DNA of 64,000 nt from Eretmocerus hayati (lineage: Eukaryota > Arthropoda > Insecta > Hymenoptera > Aphelinidae): positions 161,621,685 to 161,685,684 of the forward strand of contig CM056741.1 in NCBI GenBank assembly GCA_029851415.1, read 5' to 3'. Positions 22,341-35,594 of this stretch are shown here, in pieces. The first letter of the stretch is position 1. Every line of letters begins with the position of its first letter. The notes beneath the pieces are model-generated. The model was not told the DNA's origin and did no database searches. It saw only the letters and a list, made by a program, of their open reading frames with translations. A program made the translations under genes and the position numbers.

Positions 22341-22399
22341 AGTCGTGACATTCGTGTCGTGGCAGAATGTCTGTCATTACCCTAAGGAGTTGATGCTAG
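22341..22399 (-). repeat. Outer inverted repeat, right arm
   Basis: Partner of 20031-20095. The sequence between each arm and the foldback does not pair convincingly (about 630 bp on the left, 300 bp on the right). Confidence 0.55.
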
Positions 22400-25300
22400 T
22401 TTGCATCCCATAGTCTTCACGAAGAGGCTGAGGATATCAAGGATGAATCCAAATAACTCTTGGCAGACAAAAATGAGGAAGAAAATTACAGTAACCCTTT
22501 ACAGAGTATACATCTGATAAGAATATTCAAGGGGCCCTCAAATAAAAAGAATTGAACCAATTTAGCACTCAGACCATACATTTCTTGGACATTACAAACT
22601 TGTCTCTAATCAAAATTATTTTCATTCTAATTACGCATAGTCGGTATGCCCTCACAAAAAATATATGGCACGTACCACAAAATCGATACGGATTTCATTC
22701 GATTTGACGCGCAGTTGGCTCACTGTCACCTATTATCGTTAGCAACTTGGAAAATCACCAAGCATGCAATGATGTCTGTCACACTTCCTTGACGCAAATC
22801 TGACAGCCAATGCCATGGCGCAAAACTACACGTCCTGACATGTATATATGTGTATATAGACCCCCTCCATACAGAAACATCCACGATTTCATGGGCACAA
22901 GTTCACCAACAAAAGTTTAACGGAGTAAGCTTACGAGGGCCCCATCATCGGTGCTACCATCAGAGGGTGTAACATCAACGAAGACGACGATGCCGATGCC
23001 AGAGTCTAGGTTCTGCAGCATGTACACGACACTCCATAGCTCTGATGATGCATGCTCTGATGCCAGTCGGTATGTGCTTATAACGCTACCGAATACGCAT
23101 AACCCGGGCCCATTCAACTGTCAGTCATCAAATCCAACTTGGATTCTGTGTAGCCCCTGCAGATTGAGTATGGGTGGGGGTAAAACCCAACAGCTGCTCT
23201 ATAATATACATGGAGAACGCGATACTCTTATATGGATACGTTTAAGTTGGTATTACGAAGTATGTATAAATGAACAGGTCTGCCACCATCACCAACACCG
23301 CCAACGCCACCTCTGCAACCCAGTGGTAACATCCTTATGTGTAGTATGGTACTGGGTTATGTTCTTATGATGCCCCGGGCATGCACACGAAGAGAGAATC
23401 CACACCTTTGAAGAAGAAAAAACTTTGCTAATGTTACCTGGTGTCCGTACCCCCTCAAGCGAGCTTACATGCTTCTCAAGGGGCAACTACGGGACTCTAT
23501 ATGGTACGAGGGACCAGAGCGAGGACCAGAGTGAGAGCCCAACGTGTGTATAATTATGTTGTTTGAAGGAGACCGGAGATTTTTGACGGTAGCTAAGCCG
23601 TGCGTTGGAGGGTGAAATAGAGCTACTGTCGGATTTGATGATCTTTGGTCTGCATATTTTTGATGTGATGGAGTTCAGAGAAGTTTGCGGTACCGTGAGC
23701 ACAGACTTTCTGAAAATTTTGGTAGAGGTTAAAAAGATTCTGGGAGCTGTCTTATGGGGAAAGGTAGCGGTGGATCATGAGAGTGTGCTTCTCGTTATTC
23801 GTTGACCATATTCTTGAAAATGTTCCATGGGAGAATTTACCAAGATGTCAATATTTCCATACCCAGATTAAAATTGACGAAGATGGTTTTGAGAAATGGA
23901 AGGTGTGATCTTTAATTCGGCAGTCTTCCATGTATCTTGAAGATACTCTTCGATGAAGATCTCTTGAAAACATTGAAATTGACCAGTAACTGCTGAGTTA
24001 TCTCGAACTCTTGACTTATGATGAGTCTTAGCAATTTTACTGTAATAGGCAGAAACTTCTAAAAGTACTCGAAGGGAGCAATGATGGTTGACTTTTTGGT
24101 CCAAAGATGTAACCCAGGATGCTTAATATTGGATAATTGGGGCTTCACAAGATTGTATCTGATCTGATGGCGTTTTTCAAACAAAACATGTATCAGGAGA
24201 TTTGCCTGGAAGTATCAGAAGAAAGAGCATTGCAAGTTACTCAGAATGGTGAACGTCATTTGATATGAACAGAAAGGATGACTTTTAAAAACTCATGAGA
24301 TGAGAAAAATCTTGGCTTTGCGATCTTATGCGACTCATTTCGATAGGAATAAAGTGTTTTTGGTGCCATTAGATTTTATACCAAAGAATGAAGGTCATAT
24401 TCGTTAATGAAAATAATAAACCAAAAATATCGAGCCACCCAAAAGTTTTCGACCAACCCGAAAGTGTTTATCGTACAACATCGAGAGTAAAGTTTGCCAC
24501 AAGCCATTGCTTCGGTAAAATGAGCTGTCACAAGAAATCTCAACGTCTCAACCAAAACGGTCAAACAATAAAATCAAAGAAACTATACAGAGTACTATAA
24601 ACAAAACTTTGTAACGATTCGACTTCGTCGCCTCGCGGTGAAACAATGCCAACTTTCTCGACCAAATGAACTAAATCTACTACCCCTTGCAGAGTGTACC
24701 ACAAACCATCAAATGTATATAAAGACCACCACCAACATACATATATATATATGAATCTCAACTTCTCGGGATGCCCGATACGGCTTCGATTGAATTACAC
24801 TATTCGTAACGGGCGGGGCTCGGGCCAAAAACGTCTTATAGTATGAGCAATGCAGGTTGAGCGATGGAAAAAAATAATCAGAAGAAGCGAATTGAATCGA
24901 GAGATGCACAATGGGCAATCTTATATATCATGTATATAGCCATTCCTCATCGAGCTCATGCATTTCTTGCGACGAAGCCGAGTTTTTTTTTCTACCACTA
25001 ACGCTTGGGAACCAAAACGGTAATTGATGCTCTCCGCGGGATGCGAAGAAACTTTTTCTCTCTCTCTCCGGGAATCTGATGCGCACCTTTTGTACTTTCT
25101 TAATTGTTGAAGCCACTGCTTTGCACACGATCAGAGCTGATGACGATTTTTCGTTGGCTGATCGTAAGGTAAGGTTTGTTCTGACGTGACATACGCGTGT
25201 TACGCCTTCGAAAACCGCATGATACTGTTTTGATTCATGAACGTTTACCCTCGATTGTTGAGGGTTGCTGTAATCTTTGAGACTGCTGTGTAGTATAGGG

Positions 25301-26459
25301 ATATACGCCCCAATCTTTTATTATTTTTCTTACACCCCTGCTGTTGATATTGAGTTTCAATTTACTGAGTGAATCAGTCTACAATCGAAACAAATTAGTC
25401 AGAATTGTGCAATCAATCGAGTGATTACCAGGTATACACGCTAAATTGTTCGGTAATATGTGATCATTTTCAGAGGTACTCCATCGAAATTTGCATGGAA
25501 TTTGAGGCATCCAGACTTTATTCCTATCGATTCATTTTTGAAAAAAGATGGCTTTTTATATAAACATGATAAAGCTACAGGATCAAAATTCGATTCAAAT
25601 ATTATGAACAGCTCAAATCTTAATTGTGACTTTTTATAATTTGACGACTCATCTGATTGACAATGGTACTTGATGTACTGTGCTTGATGAATTGTGAATT
25701 TCGGCTTGATAATTATTTTTTTCTTGTGATTCGATGAGCAATTGTTATTTTCTTTACAGAACGCGCACGTTTCGCCCATAAAAAATACATAGGCCTCGCC
25801 AGGGCTTGTATACAACAATCAACATTCTAATGTCTCAAATGAAAATTGAGACAAGTTCTTCCTTCTGTCACTCGTATCATGCGATACTCATCAGTTTTCA
25901 TTGGTACATAAATTCATGGATGACATGTGTTTGTATGCTTATGGTCTGTTCGTTTAGCACTGATGACCTCGCACAGTTGACTGGCTTGGAAAATCGACAA
26001 GGAGAAATTAATTAACCATCAAAAAGTGACTTTTTATAGTTCCAAAGACAATTCGAATCGACGAATCATATTTTCAGTCCCGTGATAAGTTTAGAAAAAC
26101 GAAATATGTCAGCTCTTTTGTTGTGAGTCAAAGGGATATTACATCCATGATTTGAGTATTTTGTAACTCGAAAAAGCCGTCGATCAAAACTTCTGCAGTT
26201 TCACGTGACAAATAAGTTGAAAACTCGACGAGAGAAAACGGATTCGCACCCAAAAGCTGGAAAGGCAATCAAACCCGCAAGATTAACCCCAGAGGAAACG
26301 AGCCAAATCTTGCGAAACTCAAGTAGAGCGAGTTATGATGAGGTTAAAAAAATGTGTGCCTCAGGAAGGATAGTTTGAGCAAAATATGTATCGGTCATAA
26401 TATAGGGAAATTATTACCAATCTAACGAGCCATCAAGATTCCCTTATTTGATTGATTCA
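22400..26459. other. Gene-free stretch
   Basis: No supported gene. A minus-strand frame at 22917-23117 is followed by GTAAG but has no recognisable domain. The interval 23500-23560 has a short duplication of GACCAGAG. Confidence 0.45.
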
Positions 26460-27270
26460 TCAAGTGACGAGTGCCCAAGGGAATAGTATCTGTTTTGTTT
26501 TATCCGCCAATAATGACTCCCGTAACGAGACATATGAATTGGGTTTGGTGGAATTGGAGCTGGCCCAATCGCACCATCTCCACGTTTGGCCATTTATGAT
26601 TATTTTGCCATATCCTATGTTTACTTTGTTCCCTGTTGATGTTTCTTCTCCACCTATATTCCTGAGTATGTATCTCCCTATTCTCTCTTCTTCGCTCAAA
26701 TCATGCTCAATTTATGTATACTTCAGTACTTACTTCAGTATTTTTGACCTTCTTGACTCACCCTGTATGCTTTCCATCCGGTTGAAATCTGGGCGCATTC
26801 CTAATTTTCTCTTGAGCCAGTGCTTTATCGCGGCTCCTCCTCCTTCTAATCCAGTAATGATTATGTCGTTCCTTTTTTCCAACCTCTCTTCGATCTCCGT
26901 AAGACTCCTCGTACGTGTATAGTTTCTTCTTTCTGAACTCTGGTGCCATCCTCTGGATCCTTCCTCTGCAGGTTCTGCGTACCACATCCCTATATTCTCA
27001 TCTGGTGATGCGCTTCATTTCTGGCCCACCTTTCTGTTTCTCTTCTTCCAGCATCTCACCACTTTCATGCTTTGGAGAAATGTCTTCTCGTCTGTTGATG
27101 CCTTCATTATCTCTTGCACTTGTAGACTCTGTTTTCTCGGACATCTTTCTACCTACTTCTCTCATTTTTTCCTCTAGCTCCTCGATCTTGCTCTGCATTT
27201 CATCAATTTTCTTCAAGTACTCCGTTCCCTGATCGCATTCTCTCTTCTGGTTTTGAATTATTTGACTCAA
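26460..27270 (-). pseudogene. Non-LTR retrotransposon ORF1 (RNA-binding protein) remnant
   Basis: ORF1 proteins of this kind bind element RNA and carry a coiled coil, an RRM-like domain and a C-terminal domain. Read on the minus strand, the order is kept. A charged heptad stretch (EELEEKMREVGRKMSEK, near 27100-27200) comes first, then a frame change. Next is the RRM-type first strand EKRNDIIITGLEG (near 26860-26905), followed by a segment with HWLKRKLG. After stops near 26700-26730, a C-terminal block contains EEERIGRYILRNIGGEE and KVNIGYGKIIINGQ (26560-26699). At least one frameshift and several stops disable it. Similar ORF1 proteins are often annotated as golgin-like or trichohyalin-like in insect genomes. 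No ORF2 is adjacent. Assignment is from remembered family patterns. Confidence 0.65.
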
Positions 27271-27299
27271 TCGTAAGAGTGATAATTGACCCAAATTTG

Positions 27300-27389
27300 A
27301 GTGAAATTTTACCCCAGCTACGGTGAGCACGAAACTGACTCATAGCTTTGAGTCAAATTTCACTCGCTTGGAGTGAAATTTCACTCCAA
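27300..27389. repeat. Cluster of GAGTGAAATTT palindromic units
   Basis: Three related units: TTTGAGTGAAATTT near 27296, TTTGAGTCAAATTTCACTC near 27347, and a perfect 22-bp palindrome (arm TTGGAGTGAAA) at 27368-27389. No gene is adjacent. It may be the end of a decayed element next to the ORF1 remnant. Confidence 0.6.
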
Positions 27390-28588
27390 CGGCTTCAGAG
27401 AATATCTTTGAATGTCAACGTAATGAACTCCTGATTACAACACTGTGTTTCGGAAACTCATAAAGTGCAACAAATTAACTATATGCATTGTGGCCGTTAT
27501 TCCAGGCAACGCATTATCATGACAGAATCAAGATAAGCGAGTACGGATGCTGCAGATCGAGGTACATCAGATATTACTCGAATCGTCGAGTAAAATAGAG
27601 GAAACCATCAGCGTTCGCACGATCGGAAGTGGCTTGCAGCAATGACGATTGACGCGGTGACAGTGGTGGTGGTGGTACAGAAGCCGCTGATGGCGATGAT
27701 GGGCGATGGCTTCAATCCGTTTAACGTCCATCTCGAAGTATATATCTTTGAACGTCGTGTGATGCCATTCAAGCCAAATGGTGCAATAATTTGACGCGTC
27801 GACGAGCAACATCTCTGATGCTTTCTCCAAAGCTATATATGTATAACGTCGGGCTTTGATGGAATGCGTTGACGATGATAGTGGACTTCGCTTCGGTAGA
27901 TCCTTGGCAGATTGAAACATCAGGTTCAGCTATCAGGGCATTATTGTCAAGTGAACTATAGTTTTGGCTGCAAATGTATTACGTATCCTAATGCACTCTG
28001 TGTACATTTGAACTAAAGGCACTGTGGAAGGACTGTTGTTGCTGAACCATTACTCTGTAATGTACTCATTACCAATATCACAGAACTATGTTATCACGTC
28101 AGAATGGGATGACCCGGTTTCAATTGGCAGAAAAATTTCTCGTATGATAATCCTGAGGTGTTTCAACTGGAGTGTATGGAATCTTGGCCTCAGGATTTGA
28201 ATTTTGAGTTTGATCAGGTGATTATGGCACCCCCAGTAGAAATAAGCTCAAAAAGAAGTGCCTCTTGATTATATGAGTTGTTCAGAGTCAAATTGGACTA
28301 ATTGTAAGTCCACTTCTAAAAAGTGGGTTTTTTGACATCAAAATTTATTCTACGTCTTCCAATTAGATACAAAACCTTCCTCCAACATTTTATTGATACT
28401 CTCATCATAATATATTTGAAGTGACAAAACACCTTTCACAGCTTTTTAGGACATACCAAGAAAAATGAGGACTACAATCTGCTTTAATTCAAAATATGAA
28501 CTTATCAATTGGTAACCACTCAGTTGGGGCTGCCGGCTTACCCAAGCAAGCCCATAACCCATTCCTATCTGACAGCCTCACCTGAGTG
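27390..28588. other. Gene-free stretch
   Basis: No gene seen. GGTAACCACTCAG at about 28511 pairs with CTGAGTGGTCACC at about 28582, at the edge of the direct repeat pair that follows. Confidence 0.45.
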
Positions 28589-29170
28589 GTCACCAATCCG
28601 CAAAATGAATCGCGAAAACGTTGCTTAATTCGAATTTTTTCCTGAAAATGCTGGCGCGGCCGGCGCTGGTGTTTATTTCGATTTTTTTACGAAAAAACCT
28701 GTTGAAACTTGTTTTTTCGACCCAAAGTTGTCACCCGGGGACGAACATCTACGAGATCTATCAATGTCATGGGTCCCGTAATATACTCATAATAAAATAG
28801 TGGTCGAGAATTTTTTACGCTAATAACTATAGCTCTAGCCGAGCGGTCACCAGTCCGGATCGACGTTGGCGTAGTTCACTAGATGGCTGTGTTCAAGGTG
28901 CATTTTTGATATGAGGAAATCGGTCTAAACATTGCTGTCTAGAGTAGTTTTACACTGTAAAATGCATGTGGTGCGCTAACGCTGATCCGGATAATGAATC
29001 GCGAAAACGTTGCTTACTAACCTGAATTTCATCCCGAAAAGGCTCGCCGCTGCTGGCACTGTTGTTTGTTCCGATTTGTTCACGAGGGAAACATTTTGAA
29101 ACTTGTTTTTCAGACCCATGTGTGTTACCCGGGGACCACCATTCACCAATTTCCAGGGTCCCGAATTCTT
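28589..29170 (+). repeat. Diverged direct repeat pair, units of about 200 bp
   Basis: Unit 1 (28589-28790) and unit 2 (about 28977-29170) share ATGAATCGCGAAAACGTTGC, GAAACTTGTTTTTC and CACCCGGGGACGA / TACCCGGGGACCA, then GGGTCCCG. They lie about 390 bp apart and are roughly 70% alike. No polypurine tract or primer-binding site was seen between them, so an LTR pair is not supported. They may be two copies of one interspersed repeat. Just beyond, CAACCAGTGGTTG occurs twice, near 29198 and 29221. Confidence 0.6.
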
Positions 29171-32031
29171 CCCCATATTCACTGTGGGAAGAAAGTCAAC
29201 CAGTGGTTGGATCTGGTGGGCAACCAGTGGTTGAATTTGACAGTCAGTCATCAGGAGGTTGCCGAATTTGGTGGAAAATCAATCAATTTTTTACAGTGTA
29301 TTTATACGTCTCTATGCTTACAACTAGTCATACGATATGCGAATGCACCTCATAAGAAGCTGTGAAATACTGCAATTGGGTGGGTATACGATTTTTGCCT
29401 TTTATTCGCTTTTTCTACTTTGGGTGGCAGCCTAGCAGTCAGAGGACACAAGCACTTTTATTCCGAAGCATTGGCTCAGGAAACTTTTGGAGTCCCGCGA
29501 CTAAAGATGCAGGTTCATGACAAGCTATGACTCTATTCCTCGTGATTACAGGTGGTGATTTATGACCATAGTCTAGTCAGGAGCGTGTTCATAAATGATC
29601 ATGAGGCGCTTATTTTCACAAGGGATGCCTTATTCGGCATTGGATTATTTTTATTCGTCGATATTGAAACCCCGAAAATATTTATTGATTCAACGATGAG
29701 AGTAGGAGCTCACAAAGTTGAAAGCCTTGAAAATTGCGTATGAAGTTGAAACAAATTATAATGAAAAACTAAATCTGATATATACCAAAATTCAGAAATG
29801 ATAATGTTTCAGTCCAGAAGAATTGGATCCAGTCCTCGAAATAAGGCATTTTCTTGTCTCGCCCCTGGAGATTGGGCTCAAAAGTCGCAAAACTTATCGT
29901 CATTCAACTTTTGAATGTGAACGAGCAAGTTGTTCTCAGAAACTGACGTTATATTTCGTGAACTCATTGTTTTGAAGCCAAATAACGAGTGATTATATAT
30001 TTGCAGACAAATGTCGACTCAGAGAAATCTGGGATCTCAAAAATACTGCGAGTAATCCAATCTTTTGGTTCTGTTCCATCAGAAACTGATAGTTCTATTA
30101 AAAAATTGTAATTGTTACTGGAATTCGAAATTGTATAATCCACCACTCTATGGTATATTCCATGCTTATGTTATGATTGACACAATTCAACAAGTCGAAG
30201 TAAAAATGCTTTACTGAAATGATTCGATTTCATTCACCTTGACATTATGGAACAAACGTTATGTATAATTGTACGCAAATCGAGCTTTTATGAAACGTTG
30301 CCCTCAATCCAATGCATAAACTTTGATGGGGATTCTCATTGTTTGGACCTAATAGTCCAGTTCACTGATTCATAACTTCATTCATAATGCCATTACGTAT
30401 ACACGACAAAAAACACAACAAGCAAAACTTCTTGGCGTCGAACATAATCGATTATTTTGAGATGGAAGACGTATGAGCGATATCACACCCGATTCCACGT
30501 GTTCAGCTTCATAGCCTTCAAACATTAATCGGTAACCTTATCTGCATCAGAAGAGAAGACATCATCTCTCAGAATCTTTTATATAAACGCATCTCGTGAT
30601 GTTTGGGCGCACAGTAGCACAATCCAGATCGTTTGTCTCGTAAGCCACGCCACCGCACGTCAGACAAAATCTGAGAGAACCGCGCCAGTTCGGAGCCAGA
30701 TTTTCGGTAGCTACTCGGTAGCCCATCACATCACGGTAGCGACGGCTATATTTTGTATCCTTGTGCCTGGCATAGTCCAATTTTTTTCATCCCACTGAGT
30801 CCGGGCGCGCGCCAGTTTCTCGCCGATATGAGAAAGACAGAGAGTGGAAGAGAAAGAATGAAAAAAAAATGTTGTATAAGGCCCAACGATCGCGTAACCC
30901 GATCCCAACGTGTGCAGCGGGCCCTGCAGGATACTAGAAACGATCTTTTTACCCCGCTGGTTTGTAGGTCCCAATGAATCTAATGTGGTTCGCGCTTCTC
31001 CGTTTACCCATGTATGCTCAAACTGTGATACGAATATAAGTATGAGGATATTTTTTGATAGGACTTGGTACCAATGCCAGTGGGTGCCGAGCATTAATTT
31101 TCAAAGGATCCAATGCATTAGGTATAGACCAAATATATCTAGTTTTTTGAAGAGATAGCGCGTACCTGGATCATACTATATGATGATGATCCACGAAATC
31201 ATGCGGCAAGTACGATGCATGCATGGTTCCTGTGATCTTTGACCGCATCTTCCTACACAAGACGTGAATGTATTATAATAAAACCTGATGTGTAGGTTGT
31301 TGAGGGATGAGAGGCGGAATACGGGGATTCTTTTTAGAAGGGAAAGGTGAGAGAAATTTCTGGGAACGAATTAGATCGAGGGTCGATATTTTCCGGCTGG
31401 GAGGAGTTTTGCTATGGTTAATGGAAAATTTGTGGGTTCTAATTTTTAGAAGGATACCGTGAAAACACAACGGGCGGATGCACGCGGCATGCTTTACATA
31501 TTTTATCTAGCATCGTGATGTATACATTTTCTCACCTCCTGTTCGTATCGAATACTAGATCGAAGCTTTAGGTATGTAGATTTGGACAGGATTTGTTGGA
31601 TTCTGCGGAAAGTGTGATGAGTTGCTGGAATTTTTACAAAAGTAAGGTAGTGTTCGGAGCGATGACCCTTGTAATACTTTGAACTACTTTTGAAATACTC
31701 GATACCGGACATGATGGTATTGACAAAATACAGCGTTTGTTAGGTTAGAAAGTAGATTTCCACATGATTTTGATTATATTTCGATTTTAACACCAGGTAG
31801 ATTTTGACATGATTATTTTGATATTTCCGTGGTACGTCGATATGATATTGTCAGAACCACTCGCGAAATCTCACATTCCACTCATTTTGAATTGTAAAAA
31901 AAAACTGTTCAATTATGGAGAGTTCCTAATATTGACATCAAATTGCCTAGGCCGTGAAGTTTGGTAGATTATACCAAACCAGGCTTAACACCAGTCAGCA
32001 AATATAAACAACCAACCTCTGTTCAATTTGA
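29171..32031. other. Gene-free stretch
   Basis: No supported gene. A tandem pair of about 46 bp lies at 31752 and 31797 (GTAGATTT...ACATGAT...). The interval 30600-31000 is less AT-rich, but its frames carry no known motif. Confidence 0.45.
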
Positions 32032-32751
32032 AGGTCAGTGTACCTGAGTTACCCCCATTCCCCAATATCCCCCCCCCTCAAGTTTTCCCGCTCAAGTTCT
32101 CGAATGCACGTACCCTTCAGACCTTGCTACGCATTTTTATCATGTTCGCGAAAAAAGTCGTTTTCGGTACTTTCGACTTCTTTTTTGTTAGTTACTAACA
32201 GCTATGCCAAACATAATTGATGCATGGAATCAATTTCAACGATCTCAGCTTATCTTCTTTATCTTTGTCCTAAGTTAAAAATGCTTTCTGCAGAATTGCC
32301 AACTTTTATTTTTAGCCGCGATTCTACACTCATATTACTGAAAAAAGTGCACTGTGCCTAATTTGCCTTCATAGTCCTTTTTCAAACTCGTTCTCCAATC
32401 CATTAAAATCCACCAATCCAGATCATTGAAGAGGGGTGAAAGAAGCTGCAAAATGAGCTAAAGTAGGTCTTGTTTGGAGGTCTGGGAGACGAAATATCTT
32501 GAATTCACGAAAAACTCGAACAATTTATTGAAAGAAAATAAGTCCACTCTTTTGATCGCAGAGAAAATTTTTTTTGGCAAAAGTTGTGATAGCTGACTCC
32601 GATTTGTTTAAATCAAAAGAATTTCACTTAATTTTTAAGGTCTGGAAACAAGCTCTGAGCTGAGTCAAGACTCGTTGAAAACTATTGAGATGAGTCAAAA
32701 CTATGAACAAAACAAAATTGGTGGGGGCAAGTCAGGCACATGCACTTTTCT
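32032..32751 (+). mobile_element. Family A element, diverged, about 720 bp
   Basis: Starts AGGTCAGTGTACC at 32032, and ends TGGGGGCAAGTCAGGCACATG followed by CACTTTTCT, TA at 32752. A second end-like segment, AAGTGCACTGTGCCTAATTTGC, occurs near 32344, mirroring the subterminal duplication of the complete copy. The left flank is GA rather than TA, so the target site has mutated or the boundary is a base or two off. No coding frame is retained. Confidence 0.65.
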
Positions 32752-35579
32752 TAGTTATAATGGATGATACCAAAGTAATTGGGCAACAGATTCTCAGGGT
32801 GAATTTATTAAAAACTTACACAATAAACCAATGCATTATGCCTTGGTAGAAATTCTTTTTCAAAGCAATACGATTTTGGCCATTCAATGGGCATTTATTG
32901 GCTCGGCCTGTGGTAAACAATTGTCCAAAAATTCGTTGGATCTGGAGCTTCTTACGGAAACCAGCCAGGGACGGATTCTTATATGGCTCACCTCCGAGGA
33001 ATCAAAGTGGCCTTTCATGGTATAAAAGGCCAGGATAATAGGCTCCTCGACCGGCTCGCACCTTTGCTAATAATGAACTTTTCAGTCAGCAAGTTACATG
33101 ACCACTGAGCGAATAGCAAAATTAGTCAGATCACAGATCAGATATCACAGGTTAAAGGAATCTTCCAAACCAGTAGCATCCGATACATCCAAAGTTCCTG
33201 AAAAAGTCATTTCCTTTGCCGTAGAATTTGACAATTATTTCCAGTCTATTCACGTGGTACCCCGAGTGGTACCCCGACAATTGATTCTTCAATAACAGTT
33301 AAGCCAGGGACAATTCATTGCCACCTGATCCCATAAAATTAAGATGAGTATCAAAATCGTACAAGGATGATTCATAATACAGTGGCTCAAAGACTCCTAT
33401 TCACACCTACCAAATCATTGTATGGATCCAGAGTCAACTTCTACTTATTGAATTCTCACAAAAAGATGTGCTGAGAGACGTTAGAGAAGACAGCTCCTCC
33501 CGCACGTGTCGATCAAAACAAATTTAATAGCCGAGTCTATACTCATATCTCTCGTCTAAATGAAAAAAAATGCATTTTTCACGGGCTCCAGTGATCCGAT
33601 GAACCAACGCCCTTTGGCCACCTTCTCTTTCTTTCTTTGACGATTCCACGTGTCACCTGTACACACTGGGTAAAGATATCGTACTACAATAATGTTCACA
33701 TACAAGTGCGGGACATCCTTGTCATATAGTATAACGATGAGCCTCGAGGCGGTACAGGTAATTCGTAGAAAAAGTGGGTCCTTAGACCCTGCGGATAAAA
33801 CTGTAAGGGTAGCAAACCCATCTCATAAATGGATGAGTACTGGGGTGCGCGCGGGAATTCAAAAGGGAAGTGGGTGGTGCAAATATATAAATAGGCCGGT
33901 CCAGTTATCTTGCGATACGATCTCATCTTGCTCAGAGCTGGGATCTCCGTGAATGAATTGGAGCGCCTGTGTGAGCCACGGAAAAAGAGAAAGAAAGACA
34001 GAGCTGAGTATCTTCATTCATGATCCCGCAAGCGTATGTATCTTGAGAGGACATCTCTGGGCATTTTTCTCCAGACTCGAAGCCTCTGCGCACCCGCACT
34101 CAGGTCGACGATTTGTCTCGCTCGAAAAGAATAATCGGGTATACCAACTGATCTGCTGTGTAGTGTATATCTTCTCGAGTTTCCTCTGGTCGCACCTCGT
34201 GTGATGTTCCTCGAAAAAGATTTTAGGGGTTAGGACGCTGCCCCCGCGGAGCCGATGATGATCGATGTAGATTGACCAGTCCGTTGGAGTAGGGACACTG
34301 TTGGATTTTGAGAGGTGAACAATGACAGCAACGATTGATTTTTTCAGTATGCACTGTAGAATCACATTTTTGATTTTTTTTTAGTATGATTGAGTGACTC
34401 ATCCGTCAAGGCTTTCGAATTGATCAAAATTACTAGGGCATGATATTTACAGTTCACAGAACACTGCACCCTACTGGTTTTCAGTATTTATCAAAGGCAA
34501 TCATCAAACCAACACTTTATCTGGAGAGCTCCACACAAAAAATATCCATGATAGTCTTATTCCATCTGTGGCTGTCATTGTGGAGCACTTCCATTCAAAA
34601 ACCTCTGGACAGTATGAAAAATCGACGAATTTTCATCTCATACTGGAGCATTTGGAAAAAATTCAAAAACTTGTCCTAAGAGTTGATATTATTCTGATCC
34701 ATCTTATGAAATTACCATTGTTTTGACTATGACACCCGTGGTTTTGGTGTGGTAAAAGATACCTGGATCTCAATTTGTGAAAATAGAAACGAATCTTCGA
34801 CCATAAGCCAATTTGTTTGAGAATGAGTCCTACGAAGATTTTGTAGCAATGGGTGTCTCGGTTGCATGCTTATTGAAATGCCTGCAAAATCAATCAATTG
34901 ACTCTCGAATCTTTGATCTGCATTCAGAGAAAATGTAATCTTGATCATCCAAAGCAAACCAAGATCTAACCAGAAACTGTATTTTCTCTATGATATAGAT
35001 AATCATCCTAACTACCATCAAAATCCAGTTTCCATTCGTTGCTCATTCCCATTTTTCGCCACGTTCAAGGACTTGACGTCACCACTCATCAACTTCTGAC
35101 GACAAAGTTTATATTTCAACGAGGGTTGCGCAACGAGGTCAATTTTGAAGGTTTGGGCGTGTTACTCAAGTGACGAAAGAGTACTATGGGAATAAAAAAG
35201 TAACATGTATACGCACGGTTAATGATTTTTTTTTCCGCAACGCCAAAGTGTCTTTATCCCGTGCAGCCGTCGCGTCGCTCGCGTCAAGAGGGACAAGTTT
35301 TACCGGTGAGCTCAGCGACAGCCTCGTTATCGAGCCCACATAACATCGTCCAGAGCTGTTGCACACGAGGCCGTTCTTTTCATTGTCCACGATATATACT
35401 AACCAGACAGCACGACGCTCATCCATGGCACCTCGGTGTCTACTGACGCGGGAATACACGGGCATTGCGAGGATATGATGTGCTTTGGTATGCGAGCCCT
35501 TGAGCTTTTTCTTTCACATCAGAGAATATCTTCAGTGTGGTGCTTCTTGCTTGCAGCATCTCTGTAGAGAGATTGGTAG
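32752..35579. other. Gene-free stretch with TATA-like sequences
   Basis: No supported gene. TATAAAAGG at 33021-33029 and TATATAAATAGG at 33884-33895 resemble TATA boxes, but no initiator lies about 30 bp downstream of either. ATACAGTGGCTCAAAG near 33379 resembles a Tc1-type terminus, with no partner end found. Confidence 0.45.
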
Positions 35580-35594
35580 AGGTATGACCACCAT
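35580..35594 (+). repeat. Target-site duplication, 5' copy
   Basis: AGGTATGACCACCAT, repeated exactly at 36221-36235 on the other side of the insertion. Length and position after the poly(A) tail are typical of target-primed reverse transcription. Confidence 0.95.

Noticed and set aside
22917..23117. Minus-strand exon ending at GTAAG
   Set aside because: A donor-like site and an AG upstream exist, but the translated piece has no family resemblance and both signals are common by chance.
26452..26922. 156-codon plus-strand frame
   Set aside because: It is the mirror of the minus-strand ORF1 remnant; the protein pattern is on the minus strand.
28589..29170. LTR pair of a small LTR retrotransposon
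   Set aside because: Too diverged, only about 190 bp between units, and no primer-binding site, polypurine tract or TG...CA ends.
33379..33396. Tc1-type left end (ATACAGTGGCTCAAAG)
   Set aside because: No matching inverted end was found within 2 kb on the right, so an element cannot be defined.
33884..33895. TATATAAATAGG as a promoter
   Set aside because: No initiator about 30 bp downstream and no transcript unit recognisable.
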